Assembly: GCA_963734625.1 (NCBI GenBank)
Contig: CAVTHW010000003.1
Coordinates: 62,001 to 126,000 of the forward strand
DNA from: CAVTHW01 sp963734625
GTDB lineage: Bacteria > Acidobacteriota > Terriglobia > Bryobacterales > Bryobacteraceae
Direction: 5' to 3'
DNA length: 64,000 nucleotides
Shown one piece after another: positions 43,422 through 51,973 of the stretch. Each line of letters begins with the position of its first letter. Position 1 is the stretch's first letter. The notes under the pieces were generated by a model. The model made no database searches and was not told the origin of the DNA. It was given only the letters and a program-made list of their open reading frames with translations. Position numbers and translations under genes: made by a program.

Positions 43422-45341
43422 TCAGTTGGTGTCAGCCTCCTGGATCGCTTCGGAGACTTCTTCCCACTCAGCCAGGAGCCGCTCCAGGGTCGAGTGGCGC
43501 TCCGCCAATGACTCCGTCATTCGGCGGCTCTCTTCCGCGCTTTTGAAAACAGCCATCTCCCGCTCGACGTGCGCGATCTCCGCTTCCAGGCGCGCCACTT
43601 CTCCCTCGATGGCCGCGCGGCGTTCGGCCAACTGGCGCAGGCGGATGGGGTTCAGCCGCTTGGATTTGGCATCCGGATCGGCCTGCGGCTCCGGGCCGGC
43701 GGGGGCAGCGGCAACAATGTTCTGCTCGGCCGCCTGCGCGGACTTGCGCCACAGGTAATCCTCGTAATTGCCGGGGTAGACTTGCACCTCGCCATCGCCC
43801 ACTTCAAACACGCGCGTGGCCAGCTTGTCGATGAAGTAGCGGTCGTGGCTGACGAAAACCAGCGTGCCCGAGTACTTCTGAAGCGCTTCGAGCAGCACGT
43901 CCTTGGCCCGCAGGTCCAGGTGATTGGTGGGCTCGTCGAGCAGAAGAAAGTTGCCCGGATCGAGCAGCAACCGCGCCAGCGCGTAGCGATTTCGCTCGCC
44001 GCCGGAAAGGACGCCGACGGTCTTGAATACTTCATCCGCGCTAAACAGGAAGGAGCCCAGCAGACTGCGCAGCTCGGTTTGGGTCGATCGCGGCGCCAGA
44101 TCCATCAGGTCGTCGATCAGCCGCACGCTCGGATCGAGCTGCTTGTACTGGTCCTGGGCGAAGTAGTCGGGTACGACATTGTGACCCAGCCTGAACTCCC
44201 CCGAGGTAAGGGGCTCCAACCCCGTGAGGATCCTGATAAGCGTGGACTTGCCCGCACCGTTGACCCCCACCAGCGCGACGCGGTCTCCACGTTCGATGAC
44301 AAAGCTCGCGCCGTCGAAGACGCGCTTGGTCCCATAGCTTTTGTGCACGTCGCGGAACTCGGCCACAATGCGCCCGCTGGGTTTGGGTTGAGGGAAGGAG
44401 AAGTGGATGGCCTTCTCCTCCTCGGGTGGCATCTCGACCCGGTCCATCCGCTCCAGTTCCTTGATTCGGCTCTGCACCTGCTTGGCCTTGGTGGCCTGGT
44501 AGCGGAAGCGGCTGATGAAAGCCTCCAACTGCTGAATGCGGGCCTGTTGGTTCTTATGCGCCGCTTCCAGTTGCGCGCGCCGCTCCGTCCTCAGTTCCAG
44601 ATAGCGCGAATAGTTGCCGGCGTAGAAGTTCAGCCTGCGGTTCCAGATCTCCACCACCTTCAGCGCCGTGACATCCAGGAAGTATCGGTCGTGGGAAACG
44701 AGGACCAGGGCGTGCGGATACGAGAGCAGATACTGCTCCAGCCAATTGCGGGCCTCCAGGTCGAGGTGGTTGGTGGGCTCGTCCAGCAACAGGAGGTTCG
44801 GCCGCTCGAGCAGCAGCTTGGCCAGGGCAATGCGCATCTGCCAGCCGCCGGAGAACTCTTCGGTTCGCCGGTTCCAGTCGTCCTTAGGGAAGCCGAGCCC
44901 GCTCAAGACCGCGCCCACCTGCGCTTCCAGCGCGTAGCCGTCGCGGGTGCGGAATTCGTGTTCCAGCCGGTGGAAGCGGTCGGCGACCTCGCCATATTCG
45001 GCGCTGGAGGGGTCGAGGTGCGACATGCTGCGGGTCAGCGCCTCCAATTCCACTTCCGCCGCTCGCAGGTCCTCGAAAACGGCCAGGCACTCGGCGAAGA
45101 CCGTCCGTCCGGCCAGTTCGAGCCCGAACTGCGGAAGATAGCCCGCCGTGACGCCCTTGGTCGAGGAAAGCGCGCCGTAGTCGAGCGTCTCGGAGCCGGA
45201 GAGAATCTTGAGCAGCGTGCTCTTGCCCGTGCCGTTTGCTCCGACCAGGCCGATGCGCTCGCCGGGATTGATTTGCCAGTCGGCGTTCTCGAAAAGCAGT
45301 TTTTCGCCGAAACGCTTGCCGGCCGAGGATAGCTGAATCAC
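43422..45341 (-). CDS. ABC-F family ATPase
   Basis: 639 residues with two ABC domains in one chain and no membrane segment. Walker A sequences are GLVGANGTGKSTLLK and ALVGVNGAGKSTLIR. Signature motifs are FSGGWQMRIALAKLLL and LSGGERNRYALARLLL, each followed by LLLDEPTNHLDL. The linker between domains is rich in Lys/Arg, and the C-terminal coiled-coil (RLRQLAERRAAIEGEVARLE) resembles Uup/YheS types. ABC-F proteins act on the ribosome E site. The stop region overlaps nothing; accD starts just upstream with a 4-base overlap. Confidence 0.93.
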   Translation of the reverse strand: MIQLSSAGKRFGEKLLFENADWQINPGERIGLVGANGTGKSTLLKILSGSETLDYGALSSTKGVTAGYLPQFGLELAGRTVFAECLAVFEDLRAAEVELEALTRSMSHLDPSSAEYGEVADRFHRLEHEFRTRDGYALEAQVGAVLSGLGFPKDDWNRRTEEFSGGWQMRIALAKLLLERPNLLLLDEPTNHLDLEARNWLEQYLLSYPHALVLVSHDRYFLDVTALKVVEIWNRRLNFYAGNYSRYLELRTERRAQLEAAHKNQQARIQQLEAFISRFRYQATKAKQVQSRIKELERMDRVEMPPEEEKAIHFSFPQPKPSGRIVAEFRDVHKSYGTKRVFDGASFVIERGDRVALVGVNGAGKSTLIRILTGLEPLTSGEFRLGHNVVPDYFAQDQYKQLDPSVRLIDDLMDLAPRSTQTELRSLLGSFLFSADEVFKTVGVLSGGERNRYALARLLLDPGNFLLLDEPTNHLDLRAKDVLLEALQKYSGTLVFVSHDRYFIDKLATRVFEVGDGEVQVYPGNYEDYLWRKSAQAAEQNIVAAAPAGPEPQADPDAKSKRLNPIRLRQLAERRAAIEGEVARLEAEIAHVEREMAVFKSAEESRRMTESLAERHSTLERLLAEWEEVSEAIQEADTN

Positions 45342-46195
45342 GTTAGGGGGCCGCAGAAGAAGTCCAGCGACGTGGCGATGTAGTCCTTCATCTCCGGGCG
45401 CCGGACGATGGCATCGAGGAAGCCGTGCTTGACGAGGAATTCGCTGCGCTGGAAGCCTTCGGGAAGCTTCTGGCGGATGGTCTGTTCAATCACGCGAGGG
45501 CCGGCGAAGCCGATCAGCGCGCCGGGTTCGGCGATGTTGAGGTCGCCGAGCATGGCGAAGCTCGCCGTAACGCCGCCCGTGGTCGGGTCCGTGAGCACGC
45601 TGATATACGGGATGCGAGCCTCGTCCAGACGCATCAAGGCGGCGGAGATCTTCGCCATCTGCATCAGGCTGACCGCGCCCTCCTGCATGCGCGCGCCTCC
45701 CGAGGCCGAAACGATGATCAGCGGCGCACGCTCGGCGACCGAGCGCTCGATGGCGCGCGTGATCTTCTCGCCCAACACCGCGCCCATGCTGCCGCCGATG
45801 AACTTGAGCTCCAGCGAGCAGACCTGAACCCTCCGGCCCTTGAGCAGGCCGGCGGCTGAAATGACGGCGTCCTCAAGCAGCGTCGACTTCTTCATCGCCG
45901 CCAGGCGATCCTTGTAGGAACGCTGGTCGACGAATTCCAGAGGATCGCTGGAAGCCAGGCCGTGGTCGAACTCCTCCCAAGCGCCGCCGTCCAGCATCAG
46001 CCGCAGCCTCGTGGCCGCATCGATCTTGAAGTGGAAGTCGCACTTGGAACAGACGTTAAGGGTGTCCCCCAGCGCTTTGCGCCAGATGATCTGGCCGCAA
46101 CTGTCGCACTTGAGCCACAGGCCTTCGGTGCGAACCGTGTGCTCGACCCCGCCAGCCGGGTTTGGGGTGGACTTTTGTCTGGTGAACCAAGCCAT
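45338..46195 (-). CDS. accD: Acetyl-CoA carboxylase carboxyltransferase subunit beta
   Basis: 285 residues, the usual length. N-terminal zinc ribbon CDSCGQIIW ... CSKCDFHF, then the crotonase-like carboxyltransferase core: VCSLELKFIGGSMGAVLGEK, LIIVSASGGARMQEGAVSLM, ISVLTDPTTGGVTASFAMLG and EPGALIGFAGPRVIEQTIRQ. With AccA it transfers CO2 from biotin to acetyl-CoA, the first committed step of fatty-acid synthesis. Encoded just ahead of the ABC-F gene. Confidence 0.97.
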   Translation of the reverse strand: MAWFTRQKSTPNPAGGVEHTVRTEGLWLKCDSCGQIIWRKALGDTLNVCSKCDFHFKIDAATRLRLMLDGGAWEEFDHGLASSDPLEFVDQRSYKDRLAAMKKSTLLEDAVISAAGLLKGRRVQVCSLELKFIGGSMGAVLGEKITRAIERSVAERAPLIIVSASGGARMQEGAVSLMQMAKISAALMRLDEARIPYISVLTDPTTGGVTASFAMLGDLNIAEPGALIGFAGPRVIEQTIRQKLPEGFQRSEFLVKHGFLDAIVRRPEMKDYIATSLDFFCGPLT

Positions 46196-46203
46196 GTTTC
46201 CGT

Positions 46204-46737
46204 CTAGTATTCAACGCCACGCTGGGCGCGAATGCCCTTGTTGTAAGGGTGTTTGATCTCCCTGATCTCGCTCACCAGATCCGCGGCCTCAATCAACTCC
46301 GGACACGCGTCACGGCCCGTACAGATCACATGTACTCGCTTGGGGCGCTCCGCCAAGCCGGCCAGCACATCGCCCAGCGGGATCATGCCGCAGTGAATGG
46401 CGCAATTGATCTCGTCTAGGATCAGCATATCGTACTTTTCCGAGCGCATGGCCTCAAGTGCCGCCTTCCAGGCCTCCCCGGCGAGGCGCACATCTTCAGA
46501 TTCTAGCGGGCGCCCGCGGACCATTACAAAACCGCGCCCCATGACCCGGATTTCAAACGCTCCCCCGAGCAACAGCGCCGCATCCAGTTCTCCATAGTGC
46601 CAGGAGCCCTTGATGAATTGGATCATGAGGACCTTAAGACCCTGGCCTACAGCCCGCAGCGCCGCGCCCATGGCCGCCGTAGTCTTCCCTTTGCCGTTGC
46701 CGGTGAAGACCATCAGCAGCCCGCGACCCTCCGCCAT
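46204..46737 (-). CDS. cobO: Cob(I)yrinic acid a,c-diamide adenosyltransferase
   Basis: 177 residues. P-loop LLMVFTGNGKGKTTAAMGAA near residue 10, MIQFIKGSWHYGELDAALLL, DMLILDEINCAIHCGMIPLG and the C-terminal LIEAADLVSEIREIKHPYNK, then GIRAQRGVEY. This is the CobO/CobA/BtuR family, which adenosylates the cobalt of corrinoids during B12 synthesis or salvage. No other cob gene is in the window. Confidence 0.95.
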   Translation of the reverse strand: MAEGRGLLMVFTGNGKGKTTAAMGAALRAVGQGLKVLMIQFIKGSWHYGELDAALLLGGAFEIRVMGRGFVMVRGRPLESEDVRLAGEAWKAALEAMRSEKYDMLILDEINCAIHCGMIPLGDVLAGLAERPKRVHVICTGRDACPELIEAADLVSEIREIKHPYNKGIRAQRGVEY

Positions 46738-46768
46738 TGTTTTACGTTAACGCGGCTTCCAGAGCTGC

Positions 46769-46822
46769 CGCAAGCTGAAGCTTGCGCCACTGTCGCCAAA
46801 GTAGCGCAAGCTTTAGCTTGCG
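46769..46822. repeat. Two tandem palindromes CGCAAGCT-N2-AGCTTGCG
   Basis: Perfect hairpins at 46769-46786 and 46805-46822, 36 bp apart, in the gap between the inositol phosphatase stop and the cobO start. REP-like or bidirectional transcription stop. Confidence 0.7.
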
Positions 46823-46826
46823 ACTG

Positions 46827-47639
46827 CTAGGCGTTCACGACGGGTAGCGGAACCCGGTACCGCCCTGCGAAGATGTCGCCGAAAAGCTGGAGCATTTCGG
46901 CGTGGATGAGCCCGTTATCCACCAGCACATGCGGAGAGTGCAGGCCGTGTGGGCCGCCGTGCATGTCGCTCAGCGCGCCGCCGGCCTCGGTGACCATCAG
47001 CACCCCCGCGGCCATGTCCCAGGGCCTCAGGCTGAACTCCCAGAACGAGTCCAGGCGGCCGCAGGCCACGTAGGCCAGGTCCAGGGCCGCCGCCCCCGCG
47101 CGCCGGACGCCGTGGGTCAGCATGGCCAACTGGTGATAGAAGTGAACGTTGATGTTCTTGCTGCGCTTACTGTTGGGGAAGCCCGTCGCGGTCAGGCTCT
47201 CGGCCAGCCGGCTCACTTGGGAAACGTGGATGCGTTCGCCGTTCACAAAAGCTCCCGATCCGCGCTCGGCTGTGAACATCTCGCCCCGCAGCGGGTCGAA
47301 GATCACCCCGGCGATCAGCTCGCCCGCCCGCTCCAGCCCCATGGAAACGCAGAACACCGGGAAGCTGTGCGCGAAGTTGGTCGTGCCGTCCAAAGGGTCG
47401 ATGTACCAGCGATACTCCGAGGCCCCTGGGCGCGCGCCACCCTCCTCCGCGACCACCGCGTGATCGGGCAATTCCAGCCGCAGCCGCTCCACAATCAGCT
47501 TCTCGGAGGCGATGTCCGCTTCGGTGACCAGGTCGAACTCGGCTTTGAGCCGAAAATCGACCCGGCGCAGGTAATACTCCTTCAGCAACGCGCCCGCGTC
47601 GCGCGCAATGTCCTGCGCAATTTCGAGATGAGAGGCCAT
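46827..47639 (-). CDS. suhB: Inositol monophosphatase family protein
   Basis: 270 residues. Metal-binding motif 1 is WYIDPLDGTTNFAHSFPVFC, preceded by the Glu of VVAEEGG. Motif 2 is DLAYVACGRLDSFWEFSLRP followed by WDMAAGVLMVTEAGG. It hydrolyses inositol-1-phosphate or related phosphates with magnesium; SuhB homologs also modulate transcription antitermination. The symbol is by family only. Confidence 0.88.
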   Translation of the reverse strand: MASHLEIAQDIARDAGALLKEYYLRRVDFRLKAEFDLVTEADIASEKLIVERLRLELPDHAVVAEEGGARPGASEYRWYIDPLDGTTNFAHSFPVFCVSMGLERAGELIAGVIFDPLRGEMFTAERGSGAFVNGERIHVSQVSRLAESLTATGFPNSKRSKNINVHFYHQLAMLTHGVRRAGAAALDLAYVACGRLDSFWEFSLRPWDMAAGVLMVTEAGGALSDMHGGPHGLHSPHVLVDNGLIHAEMLQLFGDIFAGRYRVPLPVVNA

Positions 47640-47649
47640 CTAAGACCGG

Positions 47650-47892
47650 CTAGCTGCCTTCTTCGTACAGATACTTGATGTCGTGCTTGAAGACGAAGAG
47701 ATTGGGTCCCTCGCTCCGGGTGAGCCGGATGAAGTGGGCATCGTAGAACTCAATGGTTCCGGCGTATTCCTCGCCATTGCGAAGGCGAACCCGAACCGGG
47801 GTTTCGTCCTGGATTAGGCGCCGAAGATACTGCACTTCTTGAAAGGTCTGGTCCGCGGGGCTTTGCTTGGGTCTATTATCGCGCTTGTCCAT
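47650..47892 (-). CDS. hfq: Hfq-like RNA chaperone
   Basis: 80 residues from ATG 47892. The Sm1 region is TPVRVRLRNGEEYAGTIEFY followed by DAHFIRLTRSEG. The Sm2 region is LFVFKHDIKYLYEE in place of the typical YKHAIS. Preceded by QTFQEVQYLRRLIQDE. Hexameric Hfq proteins bind small RNAs and mRNAs. The sequence is divergent from proteobacterial Hfq, as in other Acidobacteria. The start overlaps the end of the VWFA gene by 17 bases; a start at 47931 is also open. Confidence 0.75.
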   Translation of the reverse strand: MDKRDNRPKQSPADQTFQEVQYLRRLIQDETPVRVRLRNGEEYAGTIEFYDAHFIRLTRSEGPNLFVFKHDIKYLYEEGS

Positions 47893-48829
47893 CGGGTTTT
47901 CCGCCCGCGGTTCGCTGGCCGGATTCCTCATAATAGCCACTGCGCGCCTGTACCCGCAAATCCGGATTGCGCACCTTGACCTCCAGCCGGTGAAACCGCT
48001 CAACGGTGGGCGGAAGGTTGCGCGGGTAGTAGCCCAGAAGATATTGGGTGCGAAGTTCGCTCAGAATGTCGAAGAAAGCCTTGTCCAAAGAAGCGGCGTC
48101 GCTAGGAACGAACACCCGGCCCGCCGTACCGGCGGCCAGTGCGGCCAGCGCGTTTTCGCCCCCCAGATTCCGTCCGGCATCATTGGTTATAGGCACCACC
48201 AGGATGGCGTAGATGACAGCGTCCGCAAACTGGGCCGCCTCTAAGGCGTCGTGGAATGTCTTGGCGCTGGTGGTATCGCCGCCGTCGGTGATCAGGATGA
48301 TTACCCGCCGTCCATCCCGCCTCTCCAGGTCCCTTGAAACCAGGTAGATGGCATCGTACATCGATGTGCCGCTGTCGGGTTTCAGCAGCTTCAGCGCCTG
48401 CTCCAGGCGCGCCTGACGCCGGCCAAAGCTGGACTGAAGCGTTACGTTGTAGCTGAAGCTGTAAAGCGAGACCGAGTCTTCCGGGTTGCCCTCGTCGAAA
48501 ACTGCCTTGAGGAAGCGGGAAACCGACTCCGTTTCGTAACGGAATTCGATGGCCGTCGACAGGCTGGTGTCGACCAGCAGCGCCACCGAAAGAGGCTGCA
48601 CGGTTTGCCGCTCGAAAAACGCAGCGTCCTGCTTCACACCGTTGTCGTAGATAGTGAAGTCGTCCCGCTGCAGCGTCCCAATCAGGTCCCCGGACGGATT
48701 CCTCACGGTGGCCAGAATTCGCACCAGCCTGACGTCAACCTTGAAGGTCGGCGGTTGCTGGGCTGCTGCCGGAATAGCAATCGAGCCGAGCAGCACTATA
48801 CCGCCCAGGATGGAGCCGATGGCCCTCAC
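47876..48829 (-). CDS. VWFA-related acidobacterial domain protein, secreted
   Basis: 317 residues. Signal peptide IGSILGGIVLLGSIAIPAAA, then a short beta domain (FKVDVRLVRILATVRNPSGD with FTIYDNGVKQDAAFF) and a von Willebrand A domain with the MIDAS motif LLVDTSLST, plus VIILITDGGDT. The combination is typical of TIGR03436 proteins found almost only in Acidobacteria. Probably a cell-surface metal-dependent adhesion or binding protein. Its 3' end overlaps hfq. Confidence 0.92.
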   Translation of the reverse strand: MRAIGSILGGIVLLGSIAIPAAAQQPPTFKVDVRLVRILATVRNPSGDLIGTLQRDDFTIYDNGVKQDAAFFERQTVQPLSVALLVDTSLSTAIEFRYETESVSRFLKAVFDEGNPEDSVSLYSFSYNVTLQSSFGRRQARLEQALKLLKPDSGTSMYDAIYLVSRDLERRDGRRVIILITDGGDTTSAKTFHDALEAAQFADAVIYAILVVPITNDAGRNLGGENALAALAAGTAGRVFVPSDAASLDKAFFDILSELRTQYLLGYYPRNLPPTVERFHRLEVKVRNPDLRVQARSGYYEESGQRTAGGKPDGQAR

Positions 48830-48898
48830 ACTACGAGTGATGATAGCAGAACGGGTTTAGGTTCCATGGATTCTCCGCCGCAGTGCGACAATGTGCCC

Positions 48899-49309
48899 AT
48901 GGACCGAATCTGCCACGAGGCCCGCCTCACCGTGCGCTACGCCGAAACCGACCAGATGGCGGTCGCCTACTACGCCAACTACCTGGTCTGGATGGAGGTG
49001 GGCCGCGTCGAATACTGCAAGGCCATTGGCTTCCGCTACCGCGACATGGAATCCGCCGATGGCGTTCGGCTGGCAGTGGTTGAAGCCCGCTGCCGCTATC
49101 TGTGTCCGGCCCGTTACGACGATGAACTGACCGTCAAGACCTGGATTGCCGGCGCGACCCCCCGCGGGGTCCGTTTCGGTTATGAGATCTCCCTGGCCGA
49201 GAGCGGCCGGAAACTGGCCGAGGGCGAGACCAAGCACATCTTCTGCAACCCCCAGATGAAGCCGGTCAGGCTGCCCGAGAAGTACCACCCGCTGTTCGGG
49301 ATCTCTTAG
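48899..49309 (+). CDS. Acyl-CoA thioesterase, 4HBT hotdog family
   Basis: 136 residues. LTVRYAETDQMAVAYYANYL has the catalytic Asp of the YbgC/FadM type (Y-x-E-T-D-x-x-x-V-x-Y-x-N), followed by VWMEVGRVEYCKAIGFRYRD and ARYDDELTVKTWIAGATPRG. It hydrolyses short acyl-CoA or 4-hydroxybenzoyl-CoA-like thioesters. It overlaps the 3' end of the convergent M24 gene by 4 bases. GACAAT lies six bases before the ATG. Confidence 0.9.
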   Translation: MDRICHEARLTVRYAETDQMAVAYYANYLVWMEVGRVEYCKAIGFRYRDMESADGVRLAVVEARCRYLCPARYDDELTVKTWIAGATPRGVRFGYEISLAESGRKLAEGETKHIFCNPQMKPVRLPEKYHPLFGIS

Positions 49310-50481
49310 ATCAGGACAAGAGCGTTCTGGATCTCGCCCGTGACGACCGCCTTATCGACATCAACAAATACATTAACTTCAGACCGTATACCAAAGGCAT
49401 TCAAGTAGATCCCAGGTTCAATTGAGAAGCACGTCCGGGGGATGATCCGGCGCTCGTCGTGGGTCTCCAGGTTGTCCATGTTGGCGCCGGCCCCGTGAAC
49501 CTCCTCGCCGATGGAGTGTCCGGTTCGATGTACGAAGGCGTCTCCGAAGCCCTGCTCCCGGATGTAGTTTCGGGCTGCGTCGTCCACCTCGAAGCCCCGC
49601 AGCGCCTCGCCTTTCTGTACCGCGGACTGCACTCGCTGGATAGCCCGGTCGCGAGCCTCCCGCACCACCTGGAATACTCGCTCCACCTCCGGGGGCGCTT
49701 GCGCGCCGCAGAACCCGGTCCAGGTAATGTCGTAGTAGACGCTGTGGGGTTGGTTGAGTTTGGCCCACATGTCGATCAGAAGGAGGTCCCCGGGCCGGAT
49801 CGGGCGGCTGCTGGCGGGAGTCGGTTCGTAGTGCGGATTGGCCGCGTTCTCGTTCACCCCCACGATGGGGCCGTGGTCGGTGACCAGGCCCTCGGCGGCG
49901 AATCGTGACAGAATGAACTGCTTCACTTTCCATTCGGAAATGGATGAACCGGAATGCATTCTTCCGGAAACCAACTCGAATGCTTCGCGCCGGATCGAAT
50001 CCACGCGGCGGCCCGCCTCTATATGGCTCGCTAGCTTGGCCTCGTCCCAACGAGCTTCGAATTGCTGGATCAGATCCGCCGAACTGGCAACCTCGATGCC
50101 CAGATTCCGCACTTGTTCCAGGGTGCCCGCGTCCACCAGGGACACATACGGAATCACACACTGGGGGGAGTACTGCATGGCGATCCGGCCGCAGCCAGTC
50201 AGCAACTTCCCCAGGCCTTCCAAAAGTCCGCTCCAGCTCGAGTACTTTGCCTTGTCACCCGGAACCGCGTCCAGGACCGCCGGTTCGATCTGATGAACCA
50301 GGCCTCTCGGTTCCCCGGAGGCTGGAATCAGGTAGAACCAGCGCCGGGTCGGATCGACTTCCGGCCCTAATCCCAGGACCCGATACGCCAGCGGATCGCG
50401 GCGGTGATGATCGAAGAACAGCCAGCCGTCCAGATGCTGATCGCGCAGCGCCTCCTGAATCTCATTCAGATTCATTGACAT
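49306..50481 (-). CDS. M24-family metallopeptidase (Xaa-Pro type)
   Basis: 391 residues. The N-terminal creatinase-like domain starts QEALRDQHLDGWLFFDHHRR. The C-terminal pita-bread fold keeps all five metal ligands: LLLIDMWAKLNQ (Asp), SVYYDITWTGFCG (Asp), FVHRTGHSIGEEVHG (His), CFSIEPGIY (Glu) and GIRSEVNVF (Glu). M24 members cleave after N-terminal Met or X-Pro. It is followed on the same strand by nothing; the POT transporter precedes it by 7 nt, suggesting joint use in peptide utilisation. Confidence 0.92.
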   Translation of the reverse strand: MSMNLNEIQEALRDQHLDGWLFFDHHRRDPLAYRVLGLGPEVDPTRRWFYLIPASGEPRGLVHQIEPAVLDAVPGDKAKYSSWSGLLEGLGKLLTGCGRIAMQYSPQCVIPYVSLVDAGTLEQVRNLGIEVASSADLIQQFEARWDEAKLASHIEAGRRVDSIRREAFELVSGRMHSGSSISEWKVKQFILSRFAAEGLVTDHGPIVGVNENAANPHYEPTPASSRPIRPGDLLLIDMWAKLNQPHSVYYDITWTGFCGAQAPPEVERVFQVVREARDRAIQRVQSAVQKGEALRGFEVDDAARNYIREQGFGDAFVHRTGHSIGEEVHGAGANMDNLETHDERRIIPRTCFSIEPGIYLNAFGIRSEVNVFVDVDKAVVTGEIQNALVLI

Positions 50482-50488
50482 CCCTCCG

Positions 50489-51973
50489 TTATTTCACCCC
50501 TCCCATTAATGCCTTGGTGGGCTTTACAAAGAGTGACAAGATCAGCCCGGCGGCGATCCCGAAAGCCGCAATCAGACCAAAAAGCGTGGGCAGTGGCAGC
50601 GACTCGTACATCGAGGCGATGCGCCCGCCCAGGTAGTTGCCCACGGAAAGCGAGAGAAACCAAACGCCCATTAGGAGGCTTCCGATCCTGGCCGGCGCCA
50701 GTTTGGTCATGGCGCTCAGGCCGACCGGGCTAAGGCAAAGTTCACCCACGGTATGCAGCAGGTAAACCACCACCAACCACATCGGGCTCACCTGCGCTCC
50801 TCCTGAGGCCTTCAGAGCGCCCAGCGCCATCACCACGAAGCCCAGCCCCGTGGCCAGCAAACCCATCACGAATTTCGCCGGGCTGGATGGTTCGCGGGAT
50901 CCCAGCCGGACCCACAGCCAGGCGAACGCCGGAGCCAGAGCAATAATAAACAGCGAGTTCACGGATTGAAACCAACTGGAAGGAAACGAGAACCCCAGGA
51001 CGTTCTTGTCCGTGCTCCGGTCGGCGAAGAGGTTGAGTGTCGATCCGGCCTGTTCGAACATGCACCAGAAAAGCGCCGAAGCCAGGAACAGCACCCCCAC
51101 CACCATGAGTTTCTTGCGCTCCGCCGAACTCCAATCGGCGCCGAAGAAGAGCCAGGAGAAGAACACAACCACGGTTACGAGCAGCATCACGCCCAGCGCA
51201 TCCGAAAGCAACCCCGCGGTGATGTTGACGGCGCCGCTCAGGTTCAGTCCGGCCAGAACCAGGATCAGAATCAGCGTCGTTCCGAGCCCGTTCCGCAGCC
51301 AGCGGCGTTCTCGCGTCCCTTGCTCAGGAGTTGCGGCCGGCTCCGGATGCAGTCCGGCCTGGCGTAGGTGCTTTCCGCCCGCGACGTACTGGATCAGGCC
51401 TAGGACCATTCCCGCCGCTGCGACGCCGAATCCGATGTGCCAGTTGACCTGCTGGCCGAGGTAGCCGCAAACCAGGGGCGACAGGAACGCGCCCAGGTTG
51501 ATGCCCATGTAGAAGATCGAAAAGCCGGCGTCGCGGCGGGCGTCGTCCGCGCCGTACAGTTGTCCTACCATCACGCTGACGTTTGGTTTCAGAAGTCCCG
51601 TTCCGACCGCGCTGACGGTCAGTCCGAAGTAGAACGTGGCCAGCGCCGGAACAGCGAGCAAGATGTTGCCCGCGGCGATCAGCATTCCTCCGTACAGCAC
51701 CGCCCGCCGCTGTCCCAGAAACCGGTCCGCAATCCAGCCGCCCGGCAGGCTGAGCATATACACCGAGGCCGTATAGAGGCCGTAGACGGCGCCGGCCTTC
51801 GCCACGTCGAATCCGAGCCCGCCCGAGGCTGCCCCCGCGGTCATGAACAGGACCAGCAGGGCGCGCATTCCGTAGTAGCTGAACCGCTCCCACAACTCCG
51901 TCATGAAGAGCGTGGCCAGGCCGCGAGGGTGTCCGAAGAACTCCTTGCCGCCAGCCCCTAGTTCTTCCGCCAT
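50489..51973 (-). CDS. POT/PTR2-family proton-dependent oligopeptide transporter
   Basis: 494 residues with about 12-14 helices. The first-helix motif FMTELWERFSYYGMRALLVL contains the E-x-x-E-R-F-x-Y-Y signature; GGWIADRFLGQRRAVLYGGM and FSIFYMGINLGAFLSPLVCG match further family regions. It imports di- and tripeptides with protons. It precedes the M24 peptidase, which could process the imported peptides. Confidence 0.95.
   Translation of the reverse strand: MAEELGAGGKEFFGHPRGLATLFMTELWERFSYYGMRALLVLFMTAGAASGGLGFDVAKAGAVYGLYTASVYMLSLPGGWIADRFLGQRRAVLYGGMLIAAGNILLAVPALATFYFGLTVSAVGTGLLKPNVSVMVGQLYGADDARRDAGFSIFYMGINLGAFLSPLVCGYLGQQVNWHIGFGVAAAGMVLGLIQYVAGGKHLRQAGLHPEPAATPEQGTRERRWLRNGLGTTLILILVLAGLNLSGAVNITAGLLSDALGVMLLVTVVVFFSWLFFGADWSSAERKKLMVVGVLFLASALFWCMFEQAGSTLNLFADRSTDKNVLGFSFPSSWFQSVNSLFIIALAPAFAWLWVRLGSREPSSPAKFVMGLLATGLGFVVMALGALKASGGAQVSPMWLVVVYLLHTVGELCLSPVGLSAMTKLAPARIGSLLMGVWFLSLSVGNYLGGRIASMYESLPLPTLFGLIAAFGIAAGLILSLFVKPTKALMGGVK

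Noticed and set aside
43569..45332. 587-codon open frame on the plus strand
   Set aside because: Exactly antisense to the ABC-F gene; a high-GC shadow frame.
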